DNA from: a bacterium
Lineage (GTDB): Bacteria > Bacillota > Clostridia > Oscillospirales > Acutalibacteraceae
Reading direction: 5' to 3'
Length of the DNA: 5,622 bases
Assembly: GCA_020627425.1 (NCBI GenBank)
Contig: JAHKXX010000041.1
Span: 1-5,622 of the forward strand
The notes beneath the pieces were generated by a model. It was not told the DNA's origin. It made no database searches and saw nothing but the letters and a program-made list of their open reading frames with translations. This document shows positions 1-5,593 of the stretch, one piece after another. Positions within the stretch are counted from its first letter, which is position 1; the number at the start of each line of letters is the position of its first letter. The translations under genes and the position numbers were made by a program.

Positions 1-2
1 AG

Positions 3-566
3 CTTCGCTTGCTTGAAGATTATATCAAATCAAAGGGTAAGAATGTATATTCTACCGCAGAGCCGACGTTTTCTACTGTCGGCGGAGCTATAAGGGATTC
101 TCTCGGGGGTTTTGCCGAAAGAAATGCTTATGAATTATCGGCACTGTTTCTTGCCGATAGAATAACTCATAATGTCAATCCCGTAAACGGTATAAAAAAA
201 TATATAGGTAACGGTATAGATGTTATTTGTGACAGATATTACTATAGCTCGTTCGCTTATCAGGGTATAGACGCAGACCTTGAGTGGGTAATGAAAATAA
301 ACCTTGAGTGCAGAGAAATACTTAAACCTGATCTGTGTGTTTTTCTTGATATTGATGAAAGTGTTTGTGATGAGAGAATAAAGGAAAACCGCTTTTCTCG
401 TGAAGTCTATGAAAATATAGAAACACAGAAACGAGTACGAAAAAGATTTTTTGAGGTTTTTGGAATCCTTGAACGCAGCGAAAACATCTGTATCGTGAAC
501 GCTGACCGTGACGCTGAGACTGTGAGCGCTGACATCTGTGCTCTTTATGACAGGATACATATCTGA
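3..566 (+). CDS. tmk: Thymidylate kinase (dTMP kinase), 5'-truncated by window edge
   Basis: This enzyme phosphorylates dTMP to dTDP with ATP in the cytoplasm, the step before dTTP. The frame is already open at base 3 (Leu-Arg-Leu-Leu-Glu-Asp), so the TTG at base 9 is an internal Leu codon and not a start. The N-terminal P-loop (GxDGxGKST in this family) lies upstream; about 20-25 residues are missing if the protein has the usual 200-215 residues. Visible family motifs are TAEPT (54-68), matching the T-x-E-P-G/T substrate loop; DRYYYSSFAYQG (231-266), the classic DRY..S..AYQG dTMP-binding motif; and FLDID followed by an arginine-bearing lid region (ERIKENRFSREVYE). The Arg of the common TREP form is Ala here, which I take to be a subfamily variant. 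The stop is TGA at 564-566. No functional link to the next gene, metY, is evident. Confidence 0.93.
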   Translation, partial: LRLLEDYIKSKGKNVYSTAEPTFSTVGGAIRDSLGGFAERNAYELSALFLADRITHNVNPVNGIKKYIGNGIDVICDRYYYSSFAYQGIDADLEWVMKINLECREILKPDLCVFLDIDESVCDERIKENRFSREVYENIETQKRVRKRFFEVFGILERSENICIVNADRDAETVSADICALYDRIHI

Positions 567-568
567 TC

Positions 569-652
569 ATGAATAAAAATGATTCTGACCTTTCGAATTT
601 TTTAAAGAAAGAATTTGAAAAGGATTTATTTATCCGCAGTGCGGATTTTTAA
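569..652 (+). CDS. Possible 27-codon small ORF after tmk (doubtful)
   Basis: An ATG two bases after the tmk stop opens a 27-residue frame, MNKNDSDLSNFLKKEFEKDL and seven more residues, ending at TAA 650-652. The product would be charged and lysine/glutamate-rich, with a possible short amphipathic helix and no recognisable family. An AGGA at 552-555 is 13 nt from the ATG, too far for a good ribosome binding site. The last third of the frame overlaps the hairpin at 624-658, which argues against a conserved protein. It may be a chance frame or the remnant of a gene once co-transcribed with tmk. I cannot assign a function. Confidence 0.15.
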   Translation: MNKNDSDLSNFLKKEFEKDLFIRSADF

Positions 653-658
653 ATAAAT
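624..658 (+). terminator. Hairpin terminator between tmk and metY
   Basis: ATCCGC (632-637) and GCGGAT (641-646) form a 6-bp perfect stem with a 3-nt loop, followed by TTTT (647-650). An outer pair, ATTTATTT (624-631) with AAATAAAT (651-658), can extend the structure around the T-run. It is a plausible Rho-independent terminator for the tmk transcription unit. The stem is short and the T-run is only four or five long, so it may be leaky. That matters because I see no clear separate promoter for metY after it. Confidence 0.6.
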
Positions 659-674
659 ATATATAATTGTAATT

Positions 675-680
675 GGAGGA
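675..680 (+). promoter_or_regulatory. metY ribosome binding site
   Basis: GGAGGA lies 7 nt upstream of the ATG at 688. This fixes the metY start at 688 rather than the in-frame TTG at 673, which would place the Shine-Dalgarno inside the coding sequence. Confidence 0.9.
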
Positions 681-687
681 AAGAAAA

Positions 688-1959
688 ATGTCTTTTCATA
701 TCAACACAAAATGCCTGCAATCGGGCTATGAACCCAAAAACGGCGAACCGAGAGTATTGCCTATAGTACAGAGTACTACGTTTAAGTACGATAACGCAGA
801 AACCCTCGGCAGGCTCTTTGACCTTGAGGAGGACGGATTTTTCTACACAAGACTAACAAACCCTACACTGAGTGCTGTTGCTGCAAAAATAGCAGACCTT
901 GAGGGCGGTGTGGGAGCTATGCTTACCTCATCGGGACAAGCAGCAAATATGATAGCCGTTACAAATATCTGTCACGCAGGCGACCATGTTGTTTGCGCCA
1001 GCGCGATATACGGTGGTACCTTTAATCTTTTTAATAAGTCGCTTCGAGAGCTGGGTATAGACTTTACCTTCCTTACACCCGACGCAACAGCAGAGGAAAT
1101 AGACGCAGCTTTTCAGGACAACACAAAAGCAGCCTTTATAGAGAGTATCTCTAACCCCTCGCTTGATGTGGCAGATATAGAGACCTATTCCCGTATTGCT
1201 CATAAGCATGGTGTACCGCTTATAGTAGACAATACATTCCCGACACCGGTTAATTTCAGACCCTTTGAGTGGGGAGCAGATATTGTTACACATTCCACTA
1301 CAAAGTATATGGACGGCCACGCAGTTGCTATCGGCGGTGTTGTTGTTGACAGCGGTAACTTTGACTGGACAAACGGCAAGTATCCGATGCTGACAGAACC
1401 TGATGAATCATATCACGGTGTAGTATATACAGAGCGCTTCGGTAAGGCTGCATATATAACAAAATGCGTTACACATCTTATGCGTGACTACGGCGCACAG
1501 CAAAGTCCTCAGAACGCTTTCCTGCTGAATCTCGGACTGGAAACTCTTTTCCTCAGAATGGAACGCCACTGTCAGAATGCACAGGCTGTCGCAGAGTTTC
1601 TTGAGAATAACGACAAGATAGAGTGGGTAAACTATCCGGGTCTTAAAAGCAGCAAGTACTATGAAAGATGTCAGAAGCTTATGCCGAACGGTACATGCGG
1701 CGTTATATCCTTTGGCGTAAAGGGCGGCAGGGAAAAGGCTATGCAGTTTATGGACAACCTGAAGCTTGCAAAGCTTGTTATACATGTTGCCGATGCCCGT
1801 ACCTGTGCGCTTCACCCGGCGAGCACAACTCACCGTCAGATGAACGACCGCCAACTTGAGGAATGCGGAGTAAAGCCAAATCTTATCCGTATGTCAGTAG
1901 GTCTGGAATACATAGACGATATTATAGCAGACGTACAGCAGGCACTTGATAAGATCTGA
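688..1959 (+). CDS. metY: O-acetylhomoserine sulfhydrylase (MetY), PLP-dependent
   Basis: Cys/Met-metabolism PLP enzyme of 423 residues, close to the usual MetY length. The family converts O-acetyl-L-homoserine plus sulfide to L-homocysteine and acetate in the cytoplasm, the direct-sulfhydrylation route to methionine. In order: YTR (Tyr53, Arg55), which contacts PLP phosphate from the neighbouring subunit; SSGQAA (from Ser81), phosphate binding; Tyr108 in IYGGT, stacking on the PLP ring; Asp181 in VDNTF, binding the pyridine nitrogen; Lys206 in HSTTKYMDGHA, the Schiff-base lysine; and Arg401 in IRMSVGLE, binding the substrate carboxylate. The segment GNFDWTNGKYP...TEPDESYHGV is typical of MetY and absent from the shorter cystathionine gamma-synthase/lyase members, so MetY is preferred over MetB or MetC. 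O-succinylhomoserine or a cysteine synthase side activity cannot be excluded. All key residues are intact. I see no SAM riboswitch or T-box in the 121 nt upstream. Confidence 0.95.
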   Translation: MSFHINTKCLQSGYEPKNGEPRVLPIVQSTTFKYDNAETLGRLFDLEEDGFFYTRLTNPTLSAVAAKIADLEGGVGAMLTSSGQAANMIAVTNICHAGDHVVCASAIYGGTFNLFNKSLRELGIDFTFLTPDATAEEIDAAFQDNTKAAFIESISNPSLDVADIETYSRIAHKHGVPLIVDNTFPTPVNFRPFEWGADIVTHSTTKYMDGHAVAIGGVVVDSGNFDWTNGKYPMLTEPDESYHGVVYTERFGKAAYITKCVTHLMRDYGAQQSPQNAFLLNLGLETLFLRMERHCQNAQAVAEFLENNDKIEWVNYPGLKSSKYYERCQKLMPNGTCGVISFGVKGGREKAMQFMDNLKLAKLVIHVADARTCALHPASTTHRQMNDRQLEECGVKPNLIRMSVGLEYIDDIIADVQQALDKI

Positions 1960-2009
1960 TTTTTTGGATTTTATGATGTTTGTCACTACACTCTGAGCCG
2001 AAAGAATAT

Positions 2010-2050
2010 TTTATTTACCTTCACATATATTTATTTAGAGGGTAAATAAA
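2010..2050 (+). other. Long AU-rich hairpin directly before the metY terminator
   Basis: TTTATTTACCTTC (2010-2022) pairs with GAGGGTAAATAAA (2038-2050) over 13 positions with one T-G wobble, leaving a 15-nt AT-rich loop. The arm ends exactly where the next hairpin (2051-2073) begins, so the two would stack coaxially in RNA. It has no U-tract of its own and is not a terminator on this strand. Its role is unknown; it could protect the metY mRNA 3' end or belong to a tspO leader. Confidence 0.6.
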
Positions 2051-2083
2051 GGCGCCCCCAAAAAAAGGGCGCCAATTTTTTTT
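2051..2083 (+). terminator. Strong Rho-independent terminator after metY, abutting the tspO start
   Basis: GGCGCCC (2051-2057) and GGGCGCC (2067-2073) form a 7-bp all-GC stem with a 9-nt loop (CC then seven A), followed by AA and eight T (2076-2083). The U-tract ends next to GGGGCGG, the only candidate ribosome binding site for tspO, and leaves no room for a promoter after it. A competing pairing exists: CCCC plus seven A (2056-2066) with seven T plus GGGG (2077-2087). The two structures cannot form together. Confidence 0.85.
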
Positions 2084-2090
2084 GGGGCGG
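2084..2090 (+). promoter_or_regulatory. Presumed weak ribosome binding site of tspO
   Basis: GGGGCGG is the only purine-rich stretch before the tspO frame. It sits 8 nt before the TTG at 2099 and overlaps the GTG at 2090, so it favours the TTG start. It is a poor match to GGAGG, and GGGG (2084-2087) can be sequestered by the C-run of the preceding terminator region. Confidence 0.4.
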
Positions 2091-2098
2091 TGCTGATA

Positions 2099-2569
2099 TT
2101 GACGTTCAGATTTAATCTAAAGACATTTCTCTACACAACACTTATTACTTTTCTGTTTGCATTTCTCGGCGGAATAATAACATATCTGGGTATGCCGTCC
2201 TTTGATGCACTTGCAAAGCCGCCGCTGAGTCCTCCGTCCTTTCTTTTTCCTATAGTGTGGACGATACTTTATCTGCTGATGTCAGTAGGCGCTGCAATAG
2301 TTTATGACAATGAAGCGGCAGTTTCGTCAAAGGCACTGTTCGTGTATATTTTTCAGCTTACTCTGAATTTTTGGTGGTGCGTTCTTTTCTTTGGTTTCAG
2401 GCTGTATCTTGTTGCATTTATATGGCTTGTACTGTTGTTAATTACGGTCCTGCTTATGATAATAATGTTTTACCGTGTAAAGCCCATAGCGGGACTTATT
2501 CAGCTGCCGTACCTTTTGTGGCTTGGATTTGCAGCCTATCTTAATCTGGCTATTTGGATAATAAACTAA
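2099..2569 (+). CDS. tspO: TspO/MBR-family tryptophan-rich membrane protein
   Basis: A small hydrophobic protein of 156 residues from TTG 2099 (159 from GTG 2090), matching the usual 150-160 of bacterial TspO with five membrane helices. Numbering from 2090, the helix segments are roughly 12-33, 50-72, 82-102, 106-127 and 134-157. Family hallmarks are KPPLSPPSFLFPIVWTILY (43-61), the proline-rich loop into helix 2; QLTLNFWW (89-96) with LFFG; and PYLLWLGFAAYLN (140-152) at the C terminus. TspO proteins bind porphyrins and sterols and are linked to tetrapyrrole or stress responses; the role in this organism is unknown. No ATG precedes helix 1: the in-frame codons back to a TAG at 2036 contain none, and the first internal ATG would delete helix 1, so a GTG or TTG start is required. 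A strong terminator sits immediately upstream and a bidirectional terminator follows. Confidence 0.85.
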   Translation: MTFRFNLKTFLYTTLITFLFAFLGGIITYLGMPSFDALAKPPLSPPSFLFPIVWTILYLLMSVGAAIVYDNEAAVSSKALFVYIFQLTLNFWWCVLFFGFRLYLVAFIWLVLLLITVLLMIIMFYRVKPIAGLIQLPYLLWLGFAAYLNLAIWIIN

Positions 2570-2571
2570 AC

Positions 2572-2609
2572 AAAAAAACCTGCGGAAAGCTTCCGCAGGA
2601 CATTTTTTT
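2572..2609. terminator. Bidirectional terminator between convergent genes
   Basis: CCTGCGGAA (2579-2587) and TTCCGCAGG (2591-2599) form a 9-bp perfect stem with a 3-nt loop. It is flanked by seven A (2572-2578) on the left and seven T (2603-2609) on the right, so it has a U-tract in both directions. It ends tspO on the + strand and the zinc-ribbon gene on the - strand; the latter's stop codon (2608-2610) overlaps the T-run. Confidence 0.92.
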
Positions 2610-3144
2610 AATGAAGTATTCTGAATTTACCGACGATCGGCAAGTCCTTTGCCTGTCCGCCGGTTGCATTAACGATTCCCATAACAATGAGAAAAACCAC
2701 AACCAGATCTGCCAGATAAAACGGTACGCTCAGTACAACTCCGACATAGGGGATAAGCCCAAAAATGAATGAAGCAGTGTTCAGTATAGCAGTAATGATT
2801 ATAAGTATAAGACCCTGATTAATATGGAAACGCGCAAAACGCGAGCCTTGTGTTCCAAACACAGGTACCAGAATCAGTACTCCTAAATACGAGAACAGTG
2901 ACATTACCTTATTTGCCGCTATATCCTGAGGGTCATATTCCATTGTATGGTCGTCAACATCATTTATCAGACGGTTGAAAAAATTATCTGCCTGAGTCTT
3001 GGGGGGTTGATAACCGGATGGCGGCATATTGTTTGGATCATACTGCTGCTGTGGATTTGAAAAATCGGGCAACTGTTCTCCGCACACTCTGCAAAATTTT
3101 GTTCCATCCGGAGAATTAGCTCCGCATTTTGGGCAAACTATCAT
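2608..3144 (-). CDS. Zinc-ribbon membrane protein of unknown function (DUF4870-like)
   Basis: A 178-residue protein with three parts. Residues 4-21 form a zinc ribbon, CPKC...CRVC, with Cys4, Cys7, Cys18 and Cys21 all present. Residues about 24-60 are a flexible Pro/Gln/Asn-rich linker. Residues about 80-160 hold three hydrophobic segments (about 82-96, 111-133, 134-158), with FARFHINQGLIL (103-114) between the first two, the R-F-H-x-N-Q-G motif I associate with DUF4870/Tic20-like membrane domains. The C terminus, KDLPIVGKFRIL, also fits that group. The zinc ribbon is expected in the cytoplasm. No enzymatic residues are seen and the function is unknown. The ATG is preceded by AAGGAG (3154-3159) at 9 nt. 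It has its own consensus promoter and a roughly 95-nt structured leader, so it is a separate unit from the upstream ABC operon. Confidence 0.85.
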   Translation of the reverse strand: MIVCPKCGANSPDGTKFCRVCGEQLPDFSNPQQQYDPNNMPPSGYQPPKTQADNFFNRLINDVDDHTMEYDPQDIAANKVMSLFSYLGVLILVPVFGTQGSRFARFHINQGLILIIITAILNTASFIFGLIPYVGVVLSVPFYLADLVVVFLIVMGIVNATGGQAKDLPIVGKFRILH

Positions 3145-3240
3145 TTATGACAACTCCTTATTTTATAATAATACCAAGGCAACACCGCACAAAGACCGAC
3201 CGACGTCTTAGCGCCGTATCTGCGTACATTTTGCAGTATC
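3145..3240 (-). other. Structured 5' leader of the zinc-ribbon gene (candidate repeat or RNA element)
   Basis: If transcription starts about 7 nt after the -10 box, near 3240, the leader is about 95 nt. Read on the - strand, the arms 3220-3205 and 3196-3181 pair over 16 positions, with two mismatches (T-T, G-G) and three wobbles, around the 8-nt loop GTCGGTCG. A smaller stem, CTGC (3236-3233) with GCAG (3223-3220), precedes it and shares one base. No U-run follows the big hairpin, so it is not a terminator. A purine-rich AAGGAG and the start codon follow an AT-rich stretch. From memory, GCGGTGTTGCC-like strings recur between genes in Ruminococcus-type genomes, so this may be a dispersed element; I could not check this. 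Confidence 0.5.
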
Positions 3241-3246
3241 GCATTA

Positions 3247-3275
3247 ATTATAAAACAAATAGCACTGTATGTCAA
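3247..3275 (-). promoter_or_regulatory. Perfect consensus sigma-70/SigA promoter for the zinc-ribbon gene
   Basis: On the - strand TTGACA (3275-3270) is followed after exactly 17 nt by TATAAT (3252-3247), a full match to both consensus hexamers at the optimal spacing. Predicted start of transcription is near 3240. It points at the zinc-ribbon gene and suggests strong expression unless it is repressed. Confidence 0.85.
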
Positions 3276-3291
3276 TGAAAAAATAATTATC

Positions 3292-3310
3292 TGACCATAT
3301 GTGACCATAT
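3292..3310. repeat. Direct repeat TGACCATAT x2, 10-bp period
   Basis: TGACCATAT occurs at 3292-3300 and again at 3302-3310, separated by one base, so the copies lie on the same face of the helix. They are centred about 60 bp upstream of the predicted start near 3240 and 17 bp beyond the -35 box, a position typical of activator or response-regulator sites. No regulator can be named. Confidence 0.45.
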
Positions 3311-3338
3311 ACAAGCTTGCCTGTGGTTTTGCTCTAAG

Positions 3339-3380
3339 TTAAAACCGTTCTGCACATCAATATGTACAGAACGGTTTTAA
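3339..3380 (-). terminator. Terminator of the ABC exporter operon
   Basis: A 14-bp perfect inverted repeat (3339-3352 with 3367-3380, core AAAACCGTTCTG/CAGAACGGTTTT) begins 5 nt after the permease stop. After one C-A mismatch it continues as ACAT/ATGT with a 4-nt loop. On the - strand the 3' arm ends in TTTTAA, so the U-tract is short and partly inside the stem. It separates the ABC operon from the promoter of the zinc-ribbon gene. Confidence 0.75.
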
Positions 3381-3384
3381 TGTC

Positions 3385-4647
3385 TCAGGCACTGACGCCC
3401 TTGTTGTTTTTATGCTGTTCTTTCAGCATTTTAAGTATTTCGGTAATTCTCGGGGGTTTACCGTACATAAGTACTCCCATCCTGTAAACCTGAGACGCAA
3501 ACAGTCCGAACAGATATACAGACAAAGCCTGTATAACGGTGGAAATAATTATTTCGTATGTTGCGGGATTAGACAGCGCTATTCTTGCAAACATAGCTAC
3601 CGGAGCGGTAAATGGTATGTACTGGCATACTATCATCAGTGTACTGTCAAGACTGTCACTGTTCATGCATATTATTACTATCATAAATGCAATAAAATAG
3701 AGCATCATAATAGGCGTTGTAAGAGTATTCAGATCCTCGCTTCTTGATGCAAACGACGACAAAGCTCCAAGCAGGAACGCATATATAAAATAGCCCAGAA
3801 TAAAGAATATAACAGCAAACACAGCCGTTTTGACCGGAAGCGAGAGCATCTCTGTAATATCCGGGGGCAGGGTGTTTGCGGCGATGGACTGAATTGATAC
3901 TATAGCCGTACCTATAATAAGCAAAAGCTGAGTAAGACCTGCAAGACCCGAACCGAGTACCTTGCCGAACATAAGGTGAGAGGGTTTTGCACAGGTTATA
4001 AGCATCTCCATCGCCCTTGTGTTTTTCTCGGAAACAACGCTCTGAGAAACCATCTGACCGTACATCATAATTGCTATGTACAAAATCATCATAAGAATAT
4101 ATGTTGAAATGTAGTTCTTTGTTTGATCCGTACCTGTTGTTATTGTTATGTATTTCGCATCAGCCGATAAGATTTTCTGTGTATCGGCAGGTGATACACC
4201 CTTTTCGCTAAATTTATTCATACGATAAGCGTTTATCAGTACGGTGCTTATTATACTCGTTTCGGAGTTCATTAGAGAGTTATTCTTTGTGACAAAGGTA
4301 TATGAAAGCTCGTCGTCGATCAGTACGGCAAAGATGTATTTGTCTGTGTTTACCTTTGCCTTTACGGTTGAAATATCTTCATCTGAAAGATCAATGTTGT
4401 AATCCGGATATGCAGCCTTAAAAAGCTCGGTTATCTGCTCATCATCATATACTTTGTTTTCTATACAGATCACCGGCGCCTCCTTCTGCTCATTCTTGTC
4501 GTCCGATTCTCCGACGCTCATTATGATCGTGGGGATTATGCTCGACAGTAGTATGGCTGCCAGAATAAGTACGGTGGTTATTATAAACGCCTTGTTCTTT
4601 ACACAGGTAAGGTATTCAAATTTCAGAACCTGCAAAATATGTTTCAT
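3385..4647 (-). CDS. ABC exporter permease, NatB/ABC-2 family
   Basis: A 420-residue integral membrane subunit of an ABC exporter. TM1 is at about 20-44. A large extracytoplasmic domain follows (about 45-175), and then a membrane block with segments near 178-200, 228-253, 272-300, 311-328 and 363-386. The signature SEKNTRAMEMLI (206-217) followed by FGKVLGSGLAGLTQ (227-240) is the NatB/COG1668 hallmark, where the cytoplasmic coupling region precedes TM3. FTAPVAMFAR (346-355) is the conserved late loop. The founding NatAB exports sodium in Bacillus, but relatives handle other substrates, so none is assigned here. The ATG overlaps the ATPase stop in ATGA (4644-4647) and GGAGG (4655-4659) lies 7 nt upstream inside the ATPase gene, showing translational coupling. 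The C terminus has a short Lys-rich tail. Length and topology look complete. Confidence 0.92.
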   Translation of the reverse strand: MKHILQVLKFEYLTCVKNKAFIITTVLILAAILLSSIIPTIIMSVGESDDKNEQKEAPVICIENKVYDDEQITELFKAAYPDYNIDLSDEDISTVKAKVNTDKYIFAVLIDDELSYTFVTKNNSLMNSETSIISTVLINAYRMNKFSEKGVSPADTQKILSADAKYITITTGTDQTKNYISTYILMMILYIAIMMYGQMVSQSVVSEKNTRAMEMLITCAKPSHLMFGKVLGSGLAGLTQLLLIIGTAIVSIQSIAANTLPPDITEMLSLPVKTAVFAVIFFILGYFIYAFLLGALSSFASRSEDLNTLTTPIMMLYFIAFMIVIICMNSDSLDSTLMIVCQYIPFTAPVAMFARIALSNPATYEIIISTVIQALSVYLFGLFASQVYRMGVLMYGKPPRITEILKMLKEQHKNNKGVSA

Positions 4648-5564
4648 ATCCCTGCCTCCGTGTATTCTACAAAAATATCGTTAAGAGTAGGCTCACATAC
4701 CTCAAAGCAGTCAATGTCAATATTACTCTCGGACAGAGCCTTTAGCAGAGCTGTTTTATATGCTGCCTCCTTTATCTTTATAAAGATATTTGTCGGATCC
4801 TTTTCGTCAGAGTCAAGCGAGCTTATATTGTCACCGCAGCGCTTCAGCAGATATTCCGACAGACGCTCCGGTTCACTGCTGACAGCCCTGATCCTGTCTC
4901 TCGGATAGCTTCGCTTGATAGAGCCGATATTTCCGCTAAGGGCAATTCTACCGCTGTTCAGAATAGCAATATCGTCGCAAAACTCCTCAATGTAGTTCAT
5001 CTGATGACTTGAAAAAAGCACAATAGCCCCGTCGTTTATGGTTTCCTTTATTACGTCCTTCAGCAGCCTTGCGTTAACCGGATCAAGTCCCGAAAACGGC
5101 TCGTCCAGAATGACTATCTGGGGATTGCACATCAGCGTTGCCGCAAGCTGAATTTTTTGCTGATTTCCCTTACTCAGGGTTTCCAGCTTTTTGTTTGTGT
5201 ATTCCTCCATAGAAAGACGCTCCAGCCACCTTTTGCACGCAGCCTGCGCTTCCTTCTTTTTCATTCCTCTCAGCTCTGCAAGGTATACAAGCTGTTCCAT
5301 GATTACCTTTTTGGGATATAGACCTCTTTCCTCCGGCATATAGCCAAAGCGAATGTCCGATCTGACAATTGGCTTTCCGTCAATACTTATGCTGCCGCTG
5401 TCCTGAAAGAATACTCCCATAATGATGCGTATTGTTGTTGTCTTTCCGGCTCCGTTTCTGCCCAAAAGACCGAACGCTTTGCCGCTTTGGGCAGAAAGAG
5501 AAATATCTCGCAGTACTTCCTTTTCGCCAAAGCTTTTGGTTATATTACTTAGTGTTAATTCCAA
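4644..5564 (-). CDS. ABC exporter ATPase, NatA-like
   Basis: A 306-residue cytoplasmic ATP-binding subunit that powers the permease encoded next to it. Seen in order: Walker A GRNGAGKTT (35-43, Lys41); the Q-loop region GYMPEERGLYP (74-84), where the usual Gln is Glu as in other NatA-type proteins; signature LSKGNQQ (130-136), a variant of LSGGQ also usual in this group; Walker B IVILDEPFSGLDP (150-162, Asp154 and catalytic Glu155); and switch His187 in SSHQM. About 90 residues after the core form the C-terminal extension common in this group. The start is TTG at 5564, supported by AAGGAG 8 nt upstream; the first Met after it is residue 49, beyond Walker A, so no ATG start is possible. The gene is first of a two-gene operon with its own promoter. 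The substrate is unknown. Confidence 0.94.
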   Translation of the reverse strand: MELTLSNITKSFGEKEVLRDISLSAQSGKAFGLLGRNGAGKTTTIRIIMGVFFQDSGSISIDGKPIVRSDIRFGYMPEERGLYPKKVIMEQLVYLAELRGMKKKEAQAACKRWLERLSMEEYTNKKLETLSKGNQQKIQLAATLMCNPQIVILDEPFSGLDPVNARLLKDVIKETINDGAIVLFSSHQMNYIEEFCDDIAILNSGRIALSGNIGSIKRSYPRDRIRAVSSEPERLSEYLLKRCGDNISSLDSDEKDPTNIFIKIKEAAYKTALLKALSESNIDIDCFEVCEPTLNDIFVEYTEAGI

Positions 5565-5572
5565 GCTCTCAG

Positions 5573-5578
5573 CTCCTT
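5573..5578 (-). promoter_or_regulatory. Ribosome binding site deciding the TTG start of the ABC ATPase
   Basis: On the - strand AAGGAG ends 8 nt before TTG 5564. It is the only good Shine-Dalgarno near the 5' end of the frame and supports the non-ATG start. Confidence 0.85.
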
Positions 5579-5593
5579 TGATTATCTGTAAAT

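Noticed and set aside
135..570. Open frames of 141 and 82 codons on the - strand inside tmk
   Set aside because: They lie antisense to a clear dTMP kinase, show no family motifs and have unnatural residue composition, so they are shadow frames.
662..667. TATAAT before metY as a -10 box
   Set aside because: Transcription would begin at about 674, at the edge of the Shine-Dalgarno, and the expected -35 position (around 639-644) reads GTGCGG. It is probably just AT-rich leader sequence.
673..687. TTG at 673 as the metY start
   Set aside because: It would put the GGAGGA Shine-Dalgarno inside the gene and leave no ribosome binding site; ATG 688 has ideal spacing.
928..1854. Open frames of 130 and 148 codons on the - strand inside metY, and a 63-codon + frame at 1668-1859
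   Set aside because: metY is complete with all catalytic residues over this stretch; the other frames are Cys/Tyr/His-rich translations typical of shadows and lack ribosome binding sites.
1964..1992. TTGGAT-N17-TACACT as a tspO promoter upstream of the terminator
   Set aside because: Spacing is right but only three of six and four of six bases match; too weak to list as a feature, though a promoter somewhere in this stretch would be needed for an attenuator.
2554..2772. 72-codon + frame overlapping the end of tspO
   Set aside because: It runs through the bidirectional terminator and antisense to the zinc-ribbon gene, with no recognisable product.
3029..3747. + strand frames at 3029-3211 and 3412-3747
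   Set aside because: They are antisense to the zinc-ribbon and permease genes, have no ribosome binding sites and resemble no family.
4454..4908. + strand frames of 76 and 89 codons
   Set aside because: They lie antisense to the ABC operon, whose two genes are complete and overlapping here.
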